A stretch of 64,000 nt of DNA from Plasticicumulans lactativorans (GTDB lineage Bacteria; Pseudomonadota; Gammaproteobacteria; Competibacterales; Competibacteraceae): contig NZ_SLWY01000017.1 in NCBI RefSeq assembly GCF_004341245.1, positions 1 through 64,000 of the forward strand. The letters are read 5' to 3'. The notes beneath the pieces were generated by a model, which saw only the letters and a program-made list of their open reading frames with translations, did not search any database and was not told the DNA's origin. This document shows, piece by piece, positions 44,562 to 55,705 of the stretch. The translations under genes and the position numbers were made by a program. How positions within the stretch are numbered: the first letter of the stretch is position 1; the number at the start of each line of letters is the position of its first letter.

Positions 44562-46232
44562 ATGTCCGCCAACCGCTTCGCTGCGATCCAGCAGCTCGGC
44601 CGCACCCTGATGCTGCCGATCGCCGTACTGCCGATCGCCGGCATCCTGCTGCGCCTCGGCCAGCCCGATCTGCTCAACATCTCGTTCATGGCGCAGGCCG
44701 GCGACGCCGTGTTCGCCAACCTCGCGCTGCTGTTCGCCGTCGGCGTCGCCGTCGGCTTCGCCAAGGAGAACAACGGCGTCGCCGGCCTCGCCGGCGCGGT
44801 CGGCTACTTCGTGCTGGTCGCGGCGATGAAGACCATCGACGCCGGCATCAACATGGGCGTGCTCGCCGGCCTGATCATGGGCATCGTCGCCGGCGTGCTC
44901 TACAACCGCTACAAGGACATCGCCCTGCCCGAGTGGCTGGCGTTCTTCGGTGGCAAGCGCTTCGTGCCGATCGCCAGCGGCCTCGCGGCGCTGGTGCTCG
45001 CGGTGGTGTTCGGCTTCGGCTGGCCGCCGATCCAGAAGGGCATCGACCTGATCGGCCACTGGCTGATCGGCTCGGGCGAGATCGGCCTGTTCATCTACGG
45101 CGCGCTGAACCGCCTGCTGCTGGTCACCGGCCTGCACCACATCCTCAACAACCTCGTGTGGTTCGTGTTCGGCGACTTCTCGGTCGCCAACGAGGTGATC
45201 CACGGCGACCTGAAGCGCTTCTTCGCCGGCGACCCGACCGCGGGAGCCTTCATGGCCGGCTACTTCCCGGTGATGATGTTCGGCCTGCCGGCCGCCTGCC
45301 TGGCGATGTACCGTAACGCCCGTCCGGAGAACAAGCACCTGGTCGGCGGCGTGCTGCTGTCGATGGGCCTGACCTCCTTCTTCACCGGCGTCACCGAGCC
45401 GATCGAGTTCTCCTTCCTGTTCCTCGCCCCGGTGCTGTTCGGCATCCACGCGGTGCTGACGGGGGTGTCGATGGCGCTGATGTACGCGCTCAACGTCAAG
45501 GCCGGCTTCACCTTCTCCGGCGGTGCGTTCGACTACGTGCTCTCCTACGGCATCTCGACCAACTCCTGGCTCATCGTGCCGGTCGGCCTCGCCTACTTCG
45601 CGGTGTACTACGGCCTGTTCAGCTTCTTCATCCGCCGCTTCGACCTCGCCACGATGGGCCGCGAAACCCCGCAGGAGCTGGCCGAGGAGAACATGGACGC
45701 GCCGCTCGACCTCGCCCCGGCGACGCGCGCCGCCGGCTTCGTCGCCGCCCTCGGCGGTGCCGCCAACATCCGCGACGTCGACGCCTGCACCACGCGGCTG
45801 CGCCTCGCGGTCGCCGACAACCAGCAGGTGCGTGAAGCCGACCTCAAGGCGCTCGGTGCCAAGGGCGTGGTGCGCCCCGGCGCGGGTGCGGTGCAGGTGA
45901 TCGTCGGCCCCGGTGCCGAGATCCTCGCCGACGAGGTGCGCGCGACGCTGAAGGGCGCCACCGCCCCGCGCCCGGCGCCCGCGGCCGGAACGCGCGCCGA
46001 GAAGCTGATTGCCGCGCTCGGCGGTGCCGCCAACCTGAAGAACGTCGATGCCTGCACCACGCGGCTGCGCCTGCAGGTGGTCGACAACGCCCTGGTGCGC
46101 GATGCCGAGCTCAAGGCGCTGGGCGCCCGCGGCCTGATCAAGCCCGCGCCGGGCAGCGTGCAGGTGGTGCTCGGGCCGATCGCCGACACGGTCGCGGAGG
46201 AAATCCGCGGTACCCTGAAGGCCAACGCCTGA
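44562..46232 (+). CDS. nagE: GlcNAc-specific PTS permease, IIC with two IIB domains
   Basis: A 556-residue inner membrane permease that imports N-acetylglucosamine as the 6-phosphate. Residues 1-370 are the IIC channel with about 8-10 helices (LMLPIAVLPIAGILLRLG at the start, GLHHILNNLVWF, FTGVTEPIEFSF). Two IIB domains follow: residues about 390-465 with VDACTTRLRLAV and about 478-556 with VDACTTRLRLQV, both carrying the phospho-cysteine. The IIA domain is on nagF. CGAGGAG precedes the ATG. The double IIB is unusual, as E. coli NagE has one IIB plus IIA. Confidence 0.93.
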   Translation: MSANRFAAIQQLGRTLMLPIAVLPIAGILLRLGQPDLLNISFMAQAGDAVFANLALLFAVGVAVGFAKENNGVAGLAGAVGYFVLVAAMKTIDAGINMGVLAGLIMGIVAGVLYNRYKDIALPEWLAFFGGKRFVPIASGLAALVLAVVFGFGWPPIQKGIDLIGHWLIGSGEIGLFIYGALNRLLLVTGLHHILNNLVWFVFGDFSVANEVIHGDLKRFFAGDPTAGAFMAGYFPVMMFGLPAACLAMYRNARPENKHLVGGVLLSMGLTSFFTGVTEPIEFSFLFLAPVLFGIHAVLTGVSMALMYALNVKAGFTFSGGAFDYVLSYGISTNSWLIVPVGLAYFAVYYGLFSFFIRRFDLATMGRETPQELAEENMDAPLDLAPATRAAGFVAALGGAANIRDVDACTTRLRLAVADNQQVREADLKALGAKGVVRPGAGAVQVIVGPGAEILADEVRATLKGATAPRPAPAAGTRAEKLIAALGGAANLKNVDACTTRLRLQVVDNALVRDAELKALGARGLIKPAPGSVQVVLGPIADTVAEEIRGTLKANA

Positions 46233-46258
46233 CCCCCGGCCCCTCGAGGAGAAACGCC

Positions 46259-47074
46259 ATGTCCGCCCCGGCCCGCAGCGTGTTCTACGTCTCCGACGGC
46301 ACCGGCCTGACCGCCGAAACCCTCGGTCACAGCCTGCTCGCCCAGTTCGAAGGCTTCGCCTTCCGCCAGGTGCGCCTGGGCGGCGTGGACACCTTCGCCC
46401 GCCTGTACGCCTGCGTCGACCAGGTGCGCAGCGCGCGCGAAGCGGACGGGGTGCCGCCGCTGGTGCTCGCGACCCTCGTCGACCCGGAGGCGGCGCAGGC
46501 GCTGCGGGCCCTGGACTGTGTGTTCTTCGACCTGTTCGAGACCTTCATCGGGCCGCTGGAGGCGGCCCTGCAGGCCAAGTCGATCCCCAAGGTGCGCGAC
46601 GCGCGGCTGCGCGACCACCGCGCGCGCTTCGAGGCGATCAACTTCGCGCTGGCGCACGACGACGGCGCGTCGGACGCGCGCCTCGACGAGGCCGACGTGA
46701 TCCTGGTCGGCGTCTCGCGCAGCGGCAAGACGCCGACCTGCCTGTACCTGGCGATGCAGCACGCGGTGAAGGCGGCCAACTACCCGCTGATCCCCGATGA
46801 CTTCGAACGCGGCCGGCTGCCGCAGGCGCTGCTGAAGATGCGCCCCAAGCTGTTCGGCCTGACGGTCGCCGCCGAGCGCCTGGCCGGGGTGCGCGAGCAG
46901 CGCCGCCCCGGCAGCCGCTACGCGAGCTTCGACAACTGCCGCGCCGAGGTGCAGGCGGCGCAGGCGCTGATGCGCCGCGAGGGCATCCGCTGGCTCGACT
47001 CCTCGGTCCACTCGGTCGAGGAACTGGCCGGCGCGATCCTCGAAGCGCGCGGGCTCGGCACCCGCGCCGGCTGA
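46259..47074 (+). CDS. ppsR: PEP synthase regulatory protein (kinase/pyrophosphorylase, DUF299)
   Basis: A 271-residue protein of the PpsR/DUF299 family, which switches PEP synthase off by ADP-dependent phosphorylation and on by phosphorolysis. The start VFYVSDGTGLTAETLGHSLL, the nucleotide motif GVSRSGKTPTCLYLA at about residue 150 and the tail RYASFDNCRAEVQAAQ are typical. GAGGAGA precedes the ATG, 26 bases after nagE, so it is likely co-expressed with the GlcNAc PTS. The ppsA target is not in the window. Confidence 0.92.
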   Translation: MSAPARSVFYVSDGTGLTAETLGHSLLAQFEGFAFRQVRLGGVDTFARLYACVDQVRSAREADGVPPLVLATLVDPEAAQALRALDCVFFDLFETFIGPLEAALQAKSIPKVRDARLRDHRARFEAINFALAHDDGASDARLDEADVILVGVSRSGKTPTCLYLAMQHAVKAANYPLIPDDFERGRLPQALLKMRPKLFGLTVAAERLAGVREQRRPGSRYASFDNCRAEVQAAQALMRREGIRWLDSSVHSVEELAGAILEARGLGTRAG

Positions 47075-47105
47075 AGCCGGCAGTGGCGCGACGCTGGTAG
47101 CGCAG

Positions 47106-47119
47106 TGGTATCGTAATGG
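47106..47119 (+). promoter_or_regulatory. NagR/NagQ operator at the repressor gene
   Basis: TGGTATCGTAATGG is the third copy of the 14-bp operator (9 or 10 of 14 bases match the other two). It lies just before the preferred start codon of the GntR gene, indicating autoregulation. Confidence 0.55.
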
Positions 47120-47145
47120 CTCGTCCCCTGCCCCGGATCGCCCCG

Positions 47146-47910
47146 ATGACGAGCGACGCCACCGATTCCCCCGCCGACGACCCGCTGGCCGCCGCCCTCG
47201 GCCTCGACCCGCACGCCTCGACCCCGCTGTACGTGCAGGTGCGCAACGGACTCGCGCGCCTGATCCGCGACGGCCACTTCAGCACCGACGAGGCCCTGCC
47301 CTCCGAACGCACGCTGGCCGAGAAGCTCGGCATCTCGCGGGTAACCGCGCGCAAGGCGATCGACGCGCTCGCCGGCGAGGGCCTGATCGTGCGCCGCCAC
47401 GGTTCCGGCAACTACATCGCGCCGCTGCTCGAACAGCCGCTGACGCGGCTGACCAGCTTCACCGAGGAGCTCAGGCAGCGCGGCTTCGTGCCGAGCTCGC
47501 GCTGGCTGCGCCGCGCCGTCGGCCCGGCCCTGCCCGACGAGATGGTCGCGCTCGGCCTGTCGCCGGGCGCGCGGGTGGCACGGCTGGAGCGCGTGCGCCT
47601 CGCCGACGCCACGCCGATGGCCTACGAGTCGAGCGCGCTGCCGATCTTCGCGCTGCCCAACCCCGAGGCGGTCACCGATTCGCTCTACCACTTCCTCGCC
47701 GAGCGCGGCGCGGTGCCGGTGCGCGCGCTGCAGCACATCCGCGCCGCCAACGCGAGCGCCCGCCAGGCCGAGCTGCTCGCGGTGCCGGCGGGCCACGCGC
47801 TGCTGTTCATCACCCGCGTCGGCTACGCCGAGGACGGCCGCGCAGTCGAGATCACCCACACCTGGTGCCGCAGCGACTACTACGACTTCGTCGCCGAGCT
47901 GCGGCGCTGA
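47146..47910 (+). CDS. nagQ: GntR/HutC-family repressor of GlcNAc genes (NagR/NagQ)
   Basis: A 254-residue regulator. The N-terminal winged helix is LYVQVRNGLARLIRDGHF, SERTLAEKLGISRVTARKAI. The C-terminal UTRA effector domain begins near residue 90 (LTSFTEELRQRGFVPSSRWL), as in DasR/NagR that bind GlcN-6-P or GlcNAc-6-P. The GntR gene closes a cluster of nagF-nagE-ppsR. The start at 47146 (MTSDATDSP) is preferred over an in-frame ATG at 47116 because that codon overlaps the operator. Binding of the three boxes is inferred. Confidence 0.87.
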   Translation: MTSDATDSPADDPLAAALGLDPHASTPLYVQVRNGLARLIRDGHFSTDEALPSERTLAEKLGISRVTARKAIDALAGEGLIVRRHGSGNYIAPLLEQPLTRLTSFTEELRQRGFVPSSRWLRRAVGPALPDEMVALGLSPGARVARLERVRLADATPMAYESSALPIFALPNPEAVTDSLYHFLAERGAVPVRALQHIRAANASARQAELLAVPAGHALLFITRVGYAEDGRAVEITHTWCRSDYYDFVAELRR

Positions 47911-48263
47911 ACGCCGCGGCGGGCGGCGCGACCGCGTGCCCCCGCGGAGCGCAGCCGCGCCACCGGCACCGCGCCGGCAGGCACGTGGACCCCGGCGTCG
48001 GTCATCGGCCGCCAGGCGGCATCCCACAGCGGCAGGCCGTACGGCAGCGGCACGCCGGCCCCGGATGGCGCCGCCTGCCCGCGGCTGCCGGCGCGCATCG
48101 GCGACAACAGGGCCCGCGACCGCTCGGCGGGCTCGCCGAAGACCTCGAAGGCGGGTGTGACCGGCATCTTCCCGATGCCGGCGGGCAGCGCCGGCGCATC
48201 GGGCGTGGCGACCGGGCAGGCCCCGGCGAGCACGGCGGCCAGCAGGATCGAAGGAGCCTTCAT
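47880..48263 (-). CDS. Small putative lipoprotein, unknown function
   Basis: A 127-residue frame with a signal peptide and lipobox (SILLAAVLAGAC, C16). The middle contains PAGIGKMPVTPAFEVFGEPAERSR and GVPLPYGLPLWDAAWRP; no family is recognised. GGGAGG lies 7-8 bases before the ATG, and the gene follows the methyltransferase by 25 bases on the same strand. The last 31 bases overlap the convergent GntR gene, which weakens the case for the C-terminal part. It may be real but unrelated to the neighbours. Confidence 0.5.
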   Translation of the reverse strand: MKAPSILLAAVLAGACPVATPDAPALPAGIGKMPVTPAFEVFGEPAERSRALLSPMRAGSRGQAAPSGAGVPLPYGLPLWDAAWRPMTDAGVHVPAGAVPVARLRSAGARGRAARRGVQRRSSATKS

Positions 48264-48288
48264 GCCGACGCCTCCCGGGGCCGCGCGC

Positions 48289-49143
48289 TCATTGCCGCGT
48301 GATGACGACTTCGAGGTACTCGCCGGGCACCACCAGCGAGCCCGCGCCGCCGACGTTGCGCGCTTCGAGCAGCGCCGTGAGATCGGCGTTCAGGCGCGCC
48401 TGGCCGGCGGCGTCGAGCGCCGCGAAGGCCTTGTGCGTGGGGCCGTAGTAGGCGCGGAACACCTCGATCCAGTGCGCCGCCGAGCGGTAGCGGAAGTTGA
48501 ACTGGCGGCGCACGCAGCGGATGTCGGCGGCACGCGCGCCGAACAGCGTGACGATGTAGGGCTCGTCGCCCCAGCGCATCGGCACCGGCGCCCCCGCCGG
48601 CGGCGGCACGTGCCGGCCGACCACGCGGAACAGCTCGCCGATGAAGCCCTCGGGCGTCCAGTTGGCGAGCCCGATGCGCCCGCCGGGGCGCACCACGCGC
48701 AGCAGCTCGCCGGCGGCGCGGGCGTGCTGCGGCGTGAACATCGCGCCGAAGGTCGACAGCGCCACGTCGAAGCTCGCGTCGGCGAACGGCAGGTTCTCCG
48801 CATCGGCCTCGCGCACGGTGACGCCGAGCCCTTCGGCGTGCGCACGGGCAAGCGCCTTGTCGAGCAGGTGCGGCACGTAGTCGATCGCGGTGACCTCGGC
48901 GAAGCGCCGCGCGGCGGCGAGCGTGGCGTTGCCGTTGCCGGCGGCGACGTCGAGCACGCGCTCGCCGGCGCACACGTCGGCGGCCTCGGCGAGGGTCTCG
49001 CCGACGATCTGCAGCGTGGTGCCAATGACGGCGAAGTCGCCGCTGGCCCAGGCCGCCTGCTGGCGCTGCTTGATCACGGCGAAGTCCGGGGTGGCGGCCG
49101 GCGGCGCGGCGGGGGTGGGGCAAAGGGCGGTATCGAGGCTCAT
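48289..49143 (-). CDS. Class I SAM-dependent methyltransferase (UbiE-like)
   Basis: A 284-residue methyltransferase. Motif I is VLDVAAGNGNATLAAA at about residue 64, and motif II/III follow as VREADAENLPFADASFDVAL and LRVVRPGGRIGLANW. The substrate is not deducible; the group includes ubiquinone/menaquinone and small-molecule methylases. It is divergent from the AraC gene at 49398, which could regulate it. GGAGA before the ATG. Confidence 0.85.
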   Translation of the reverse strand: MSLDTALCPTPAAPPAATPDFAVIKQRQQAAWASGDFAVIGTTLQIVGETLAEAADVCAGERVLDVAAGNGNATLAAARRFAEVTAIDYVPHLLDKALARAHAEGLGVTVREADAENLPFADASFDVALSTFGAMFTPQHARAAGELLRVVRPGGRIGLANWTPEGFIGELFRVVGRHVPPPAGAPVPMRWGDEPYIVTLFGARAADIRCVRRQFNFRYRSAAHWIEVFRAYYGPTHKAFAALDAAGQARLNADLTALLEARNVGGAGSLVVPGEYLEVVITRQ

Positions 49144-49397
49144 GATCGGTTCTCCTGCGGGTTACGGGGGTCGGCTGCGGGGTGCGGCGGGCGACGGCCG
49201 ACGCCGCGTGGGCATCGGGGAGTGCCGTCGCGCGCCTGCGGCACGCCGTCCGACACACCCATTGTCGAAACCCCGGCCGCCGCACGCTTTTCCGTGCGTC
49301 GCGGCGTTTTGCCCGTGCGTCCGCTTTTCGCCGCCGCCCTAGCCGATCGATAATCCACAGGGTCCGATCGGGACTGCCCGCAGGCCGGCCTGACACG

Positions 49398-50399
49398 ATG
49401 AACCGGGACACGCTTTCCGATCTGCTGCGCGCGGTGCGCTTCCGCGGCGCGGTGTTCTATTACGTGAGCTACTGGGAGGACTGGGCCGCCTCGGCGCCGC
49501 CGGCGGTCGAGATCGCCGAAGCGGTGATGCCGGGCGTCGAACACGTGATGGAGTTCCACATGGTCGCCAAGGGCGGCGGCTGGGCGGCGACCTCGGGGCT
49601 CGCCCCGGTGCGGCTGGCCGCCGGCGACATCGTGATGTTCCCGCACGGCGACGCGCACGTGATGTCGAGCGCACCGGGGATGCCGGCGACGCCGATCGAC
49701 GCCGAGTGGGTGTACGCCACGCGCCACCTGGCCAAGCCGCTGCCGATCGCCTTCCACCACGGCGTCAAGGAGCCGGGCTCGCCGCTGCCGGTCGCCGATG
49801 CCGACACCATCATCGTCTGCGGCTTCCTCGGCTGCGACCTGCGCCCGTTCAACCCGCTGATCGCGGGGCTGCCGCGGCTTTTGCACGTGCCGGCGGCGCA
49901 GGCCGGGCAATGGGTCGCGCACGTGATCGACCAGGCGGCGCTCGAATCGACCCAGCGCCGCCCCGGCGCCGAGGCGGTGCTCGAACGCCTGGCGGAGATG
50001 ATGTTCGTCGACACCACGCGCCGCTACCTCGACCACCTGCCCGCCGACGCCACCGGCTGGCTCGCCGGGCTGCGCGACCGCTACGTCGGCCGGGCGCTCG
50101 CGCTGCTGCACGAGCGCCCGGCGCACCCGTGGAGCATCGACGAGCTGGGGCGCGAGGTGGGGCTGTCGCGCTCGGCGCTGCACGAGCGCTTCGTGCGCTA
50201 CCTGGAGCAGCCGCCGATGCAGTACCTCGCGCACTGGCGCATCCAGGCCGGCGCGCAGCGGCTGCGCGAGAGCAGCCGCCCCGTCGCGGCGATCGCCCAG
50301 GAGGTCGGCTACGACTCCGAGGCCGCCTTCTGCCGCGCCTTCAAGCGCCTGGTCGGACTGCCGCCGGCGGCGTGGCGGCGCAGCCGCGCCGGCGGCTGA
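49398..50399 (+). CDS. AraC-family regulator with cupin-type sensor
   Basis: A 333-residue regulator. Residues about 5-200 form an AraC-binding-like cupin (AraC_binding_2 type): FHMVAKGGGWAA, AAGDIVMFPHGDAHVMSS. The C-terminal 100 residues carry the two helix-turn-helix motifs (SIDELGREVGLSRSALHERF and VAAIAQEVGYDSEAAFCRAF). The divergent methyltransferase gene, 254 bases away, is the obvious candidate target; the region between them contains no operator that I can recognise. The effector is unknown. Confidence 0.9.
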   Translation: MNRDTLSDLLRAVRFRGAVFYYVSYWEDWAASAPPAVEIAEAVMPGVEHVMEFHMVAKGGGWAATSGLAPVRLAAGDIVMFPHGDAHVMSSAPGMPATPIDAEWVYATRHLAKPLPIAFHHGVKEPGSPLPVADADTIIVCGFLGCDLRPFNPLIAGLPRLLHVPAAQAGQWVAHVIDQAALESTQRRPGAEAVLERLAEMMFVDTTRRYLDHLPADATGWLAGLRDRYVGRALALLHERPAHPWSIDELGREVGLSRSALHERFVRYLEQPPMQYLAHWRIQAGAQRLRESSRPVAAIAQEVGYDSEAAFCRAFKRLVGLPPAAWRRSRAGG

Positions 50400-50423
50400 G
50401 GCTCCGGCGACCGGCGCCGCGGC

Positions 50424-53081
<2,658 letters not shown>

Positions 53082-53160
53082 GGCGGAACCTCGCGGGGCG
53101 GGCAGGAACGGAGCCGCGGCGCGGGCCGGGGCCTGCGCACGCTGCCATCGCTTGCGACAG

Positions 53161-53189
53161 CCCGCCGCGGGAATCGATCCCGCGGCGGG
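53161..53189. repeat. 12-bp perfect hairpin upstream of acnA
   Basis: The arms at 53161-53172 and 53178-53189 are perfectly complementary (CCCGCCGCGGGA) around a 5-nt loop ATCGA. It is in the 241-bp region between the divergent acnA and PEBP genes. It has no T-run on either side, so a regulatory dyad or attenuator is as likely as a terminator. Confidence 0.55.
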
Positions 53190-53322
53190 GATGGCCGTGC
53201 GCCCGGGCGTGCGCGGCGTCGCCGTCCCGGCTACAACATCGGGAGCGGGCGGTATCGCGCGCCCGTGCGGGCGCCGGCGCAGGCGTGCCGGCCACCATCC
53301 GCTCGCGCCGGAGGAAAACCCC

Positions 53323-53799
53323 ATGGACATGAGCCTGAGTTCGTCGGCCTTCGCCGACCACGCCCCGATCCCCTACGTGTACACCTGCGAGGGCCGCGAC
53401 GTCTCGCCGCCGCTGCAGTGGAGCGCGCCGCCGGCCGGCACCCGCAGCCTCGCGCTCGTGGTCGACGACCCCGACGCTCCCGACCCGGCGGCGCCGAAGA
53501 TGACCTGGGTGCACTGGGTGCTGTACAACCTCCCGGCCTCCGCCGGCCACCTGCCCGAGGCGGCGGGCGACGCCGAGCTGCCGGCCGGCACGCTGGCCGG
53601 GCTCAACGACTGGCGGCGCAGCGGCTACGGCGGGCCGTGCCCGCCGGTCGGGGAACACCGCTACTTCTTCAAGCTGTACGCGCTCGACACCCGCTTCCCC
53701 GACCTGCACCGCCCCACCAAGGCGGCGCTGGAGCGCGCGATGCAGGGCCACGTGCTGGGCCAGGCGCAGCTCGTCGGCACCTACCGGCGCCAGCGCTGA
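53323..53799 (+). CDS. YbhB/YbcL-family phosphatidylethanolamine-binding-like protein
   Basis: A 158-residue protein of the PEBP fold: [18 protein letters not shown] near the start, [20 protein letters not shown] and [18 protein letters not shown]. The ligand-pocket residues (D, P, H) are in place. No signal peptide is visible. Family members bind phospholipid headgroups or act as kinase inhibitors in eukaryotes; the bacterial role is unknown. GGAGGA precedes the ATG. Confidence 0.93.
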   Translation: MDMSLSSSAFADHAPIPYVYTCEGRDVSPPLQWSAPPAGTRSLALVVDDPDAPDPAAPKMTWVHWVLYNLPASAGHLPEAAGDAELPAGTLAGLNDWRRSGYGGPCPPVGEHRYFFKLYALDTRFPDLHRPTKAALERAMQGHVLGQAQLVGTYRRQR

Positions 53800-53842
53800 G
53801 CCCCGCCGCGCCGGGCGCGCCGAGCGTCGGGGCGCCTGCCCC

Positions 53843-54469
53843 TCAGCGGCCGGCGGTGAGCGTGGTGTAGCTCGTGATCAGGTTGCGGTAGTCGGGGATG
53901 TGGTTCGAGAACAGCGTGCCCAGGCCCTCGATGTCGTTGCGCCAGTCGCGGTGCAGCTCGCAGGCCACGCCGAACCAGGTCATCAGCTGGGCGCCGGCAG
54001 CGGCCATGCGCTGCCAGGCCGAATCCCGGGTCAGCTCGTTGAAGGTGCCCGAGGCGTCGGTGACGACGAACACCTCGAAGCCCTCCTCCAGCGCCGACAG
54101 CGCCGGGAAGGCGACGCAGACCTCGGTGACCACGCCGGCGATGATCAACTGCCTGCGGCCGGTCGCCTTCACCGCCTGGACGAAATCGGCGTTGTCCCAG
54201 GCGTTGATCTGGCCGGGCCGGGCGATGTAGGGCGCGTCCGGGAAGGTCGCCTTGAGCTCGGGCACCAGCGGCCCGTTCGGACCGTCCTCGAAGCTTGTGG
54301 TCAGGATCGTCGGCAGCTCGAAGTACCTGGCGAGGTCGGCGAGCGCCAGTACGTTGTTCTTGAAGCGGTCGGGCTCGATGTCCCGCACCAGCGACAGCAG
54401 GCCGGCCTGGTGGTCCACCAGCAGGACGGCGGCGGCGTGCTTGTCGAGGCGGACGTAGGGCGTGCTCAT
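53843..54469 (-). CDS. Isochorismatase-family hydrolase (YcaC-like)
   Basis: A 208-residue cysteine hydrolase. The catalytic Asp is in LLVDHQAGLL (D19) and the nucleophile C118 in GVVTEVCVAFPALSALEEG. PYIARPGQINAWDNADF is the YcaC signature, so it belongs to the YcaC/nicotinamidase-like group rather than to true isochorismatases. The substrate is unknown. The ATG at 54469 (MSTPYVRLDK) is preceded by GGAGC. It is convergent with the PEBP gene. Confidence 0.9.
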   Translation of the reverse strand: MSTPYVRLDKHAAAVLLVDHQAGLLSLVRDIEPDRFKNNVLALADLARYFELPTILTTSFEDGPNGPLVPELKATFPDAPYIARPGQINAWDNADFVQAVKATGRRQLIIAGVVTEVCVAFPALSALEEGFEVFVVTDASGTFNELTRDSAWQRMAAAGAQLMTWFGVACELHRDWRNDIEGLGTLFSNHIPDYRNLITSYTTLTAGR

Positions 54470-54719
54470 GGCGTGGCTCCTTCTCGGTCTCCCGGGGATG
54501 GCGCGCCGCACCCGCCAGCGCCGGTACGAGCGGCGGGCGGCCACGGCGCCGGTGCGGCAGCCCCGCTGCCGCCGCACCGGTACCCACTATAGGAGGCCGA
54601 ATGCACCCGGGCCCGGTACGGCGCGCAACTTGGCACCGCGGCCGGCGTGGCGAGGGCGTCAGGCGTGAGGGGGTGCACCGGGCCGGCGCTGGGCGCGGTT
54701 CGCCGCCCCTGAAACGCGC

Positions 54720-54740
54720 GGCCCCCGCAGGGCGGGGGCC
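54720..54740. terminator. Hairpin after the DUF882 gene
   Basis: GGCCCCCG (54720-54727) pairs perfectly with CGGGGGCC (54733-54740) around CAGGG. It lies 26 bases after the stop of the DUF882 gene, on its downstream side. No T-run, so termination strength is uncertain. Confidence 0.5.
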
Positions 54741-54766
54741 GTCGCAGGGGATTCTGCGGGCGGGGC

Positions 54767-55705
54767 TCAGCCCCAGGAGCGCACCGGACCGGTGTCGACG
54801 TGGATGAAGTTGGAGCGCGGGTAGTAGCCGACGCCGCCGGCACGCAGCGACAGCGCGGCACGGTGCATCATCGCCAGGCTCACGCCGGGCATGCGCAGGT
54901 CCACCGCGCGCGCCTGGATGTGGAAGCTGTTCTTGGCGACGCCGCGGCTCTCCTCGCGCAAGAGCGAGTTGGTCTCGGGCGAGCGGTAGCCGGAGATCAC
55001 GTGGGTCTCGCGGGTCGTGCCCATCAGCAGTTGCATCGCGTAGACGATGTCGAAGGCGCGTTCGTCGAACAGCTTGAACTCGTCGTTGTGGTGATCGCGC
55101 AGCGCCCAGCTCAGCTCCTTGATCGACTGCGACACGTAGCCGGTGCGCGGGGTCCAGAACACCGAGCGGATCGCCTCGCCGGTGTTGGGGGCGTAGAGGC
55201 TGATGGCGCGGTCGCCGGAGCGGAAGGCGATATCGGGCGTCAGCGTCTTGGCTTCGGTGTGGATCACCGGCGCCTGCAGCGAGGTCGTGTCGGCGACCGG
55301 CTGCACGTGCGCCACGCTCCCGCGCGAGGTGTGCCCGAGGTTTTCACGCTCGGCGCGCGCGAGGCCTTCGCGACTGCGCAGGTGGGGCTTGTAGACCTCG
55401 CGCACCCGCGAGCTGCGCTCGGTGATGCGCCGGCCCGAGGTATCGACGTTCCTGAGCTTGCTGGTGCGGCTATCGGCAGCGGCGGGCTTGGCGGCGACGC
55501 GGGTGGTGGACGCGGAAGAACGGGCGGCGGTGGCGGCTTGCTTCTGGCTGGTGCTGGTTTTGCCCGCGGGCGGCGGCGTGGTCTTGGCGAGGACGGGCGC
55601 GGCTACCAAGGTGCCGACCGCAGCGGCCGCGAGTCGCAGGAAACCCCGACGCGGCGGGCAGGCTTCGGCCTCGGTCTCTTCAGCGGCATCATCCAGTACG
55701 TGCAT
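54767..55705 (-). CDS. Tat-exported DUF882 (YcbK-like) peptidase M15 family protein
   Basis: A 312-residue protein. The N-terminus has a Tat motif RRGFLRLAAAAVG followed by a hydrophobic segment and APVLAK. A long Ala/Ser/Thr/Lys-rich linker follows. The C-terminal 180 residues are the DUF882/M15 fold: GYRSPETNSLLREESRGVAKNSFH, HIQARAVDLRMPGV (His and Asp metal ligands). These are zinc peptidases acting on peptidoglycan cross-links in the periplasm. ATG 55705 is preferred; in-frame alternatives are ATG 55723 and TTG 55744. Confidence 0.83.
   Translation of the reverse strand: MHVLDDAAEETEAEACPPRRGFLRLAAAAVGTLVAAPVLAKTTPPPAGKTSTSQKQAATAARSSASTTRVAAKPAAADSRTSKLRNVDTSGRRITERSSRVREVYKPHLRSREGLARAERENLGHTSRGSVAHVQPVADTTSLQAPVIHTEAKTLTPDIAFRSGDRAISLYAPNTGEAIRSVFWTPRTGYVSQSIKELSWALRDHHNDEFKLFDERAFDIVYAMQLLMGTTRETHVISGYRSPETNSLLREESRGVAKNSFHIQARAVDLRMPGVSLAMMHRAALSLRAGGVGYYPRSNFIHVDTGPVRSWG

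Noticed and set aside
47085-47115. tRNA-like fragment (GGTAGCGCAGTGGTA)
   Set aside because: It looks like a tRNA D-arm, but no acceptor stem, anticodon arm or T-arm can be placed, and it overlaps the GntR operator.
54470-54766. Small plus-strand frames after the YcaC-like gene
   Set aside because: No ribosome binding site or domain; only the terminator-like hairpin at 54720-54740 is supported here.
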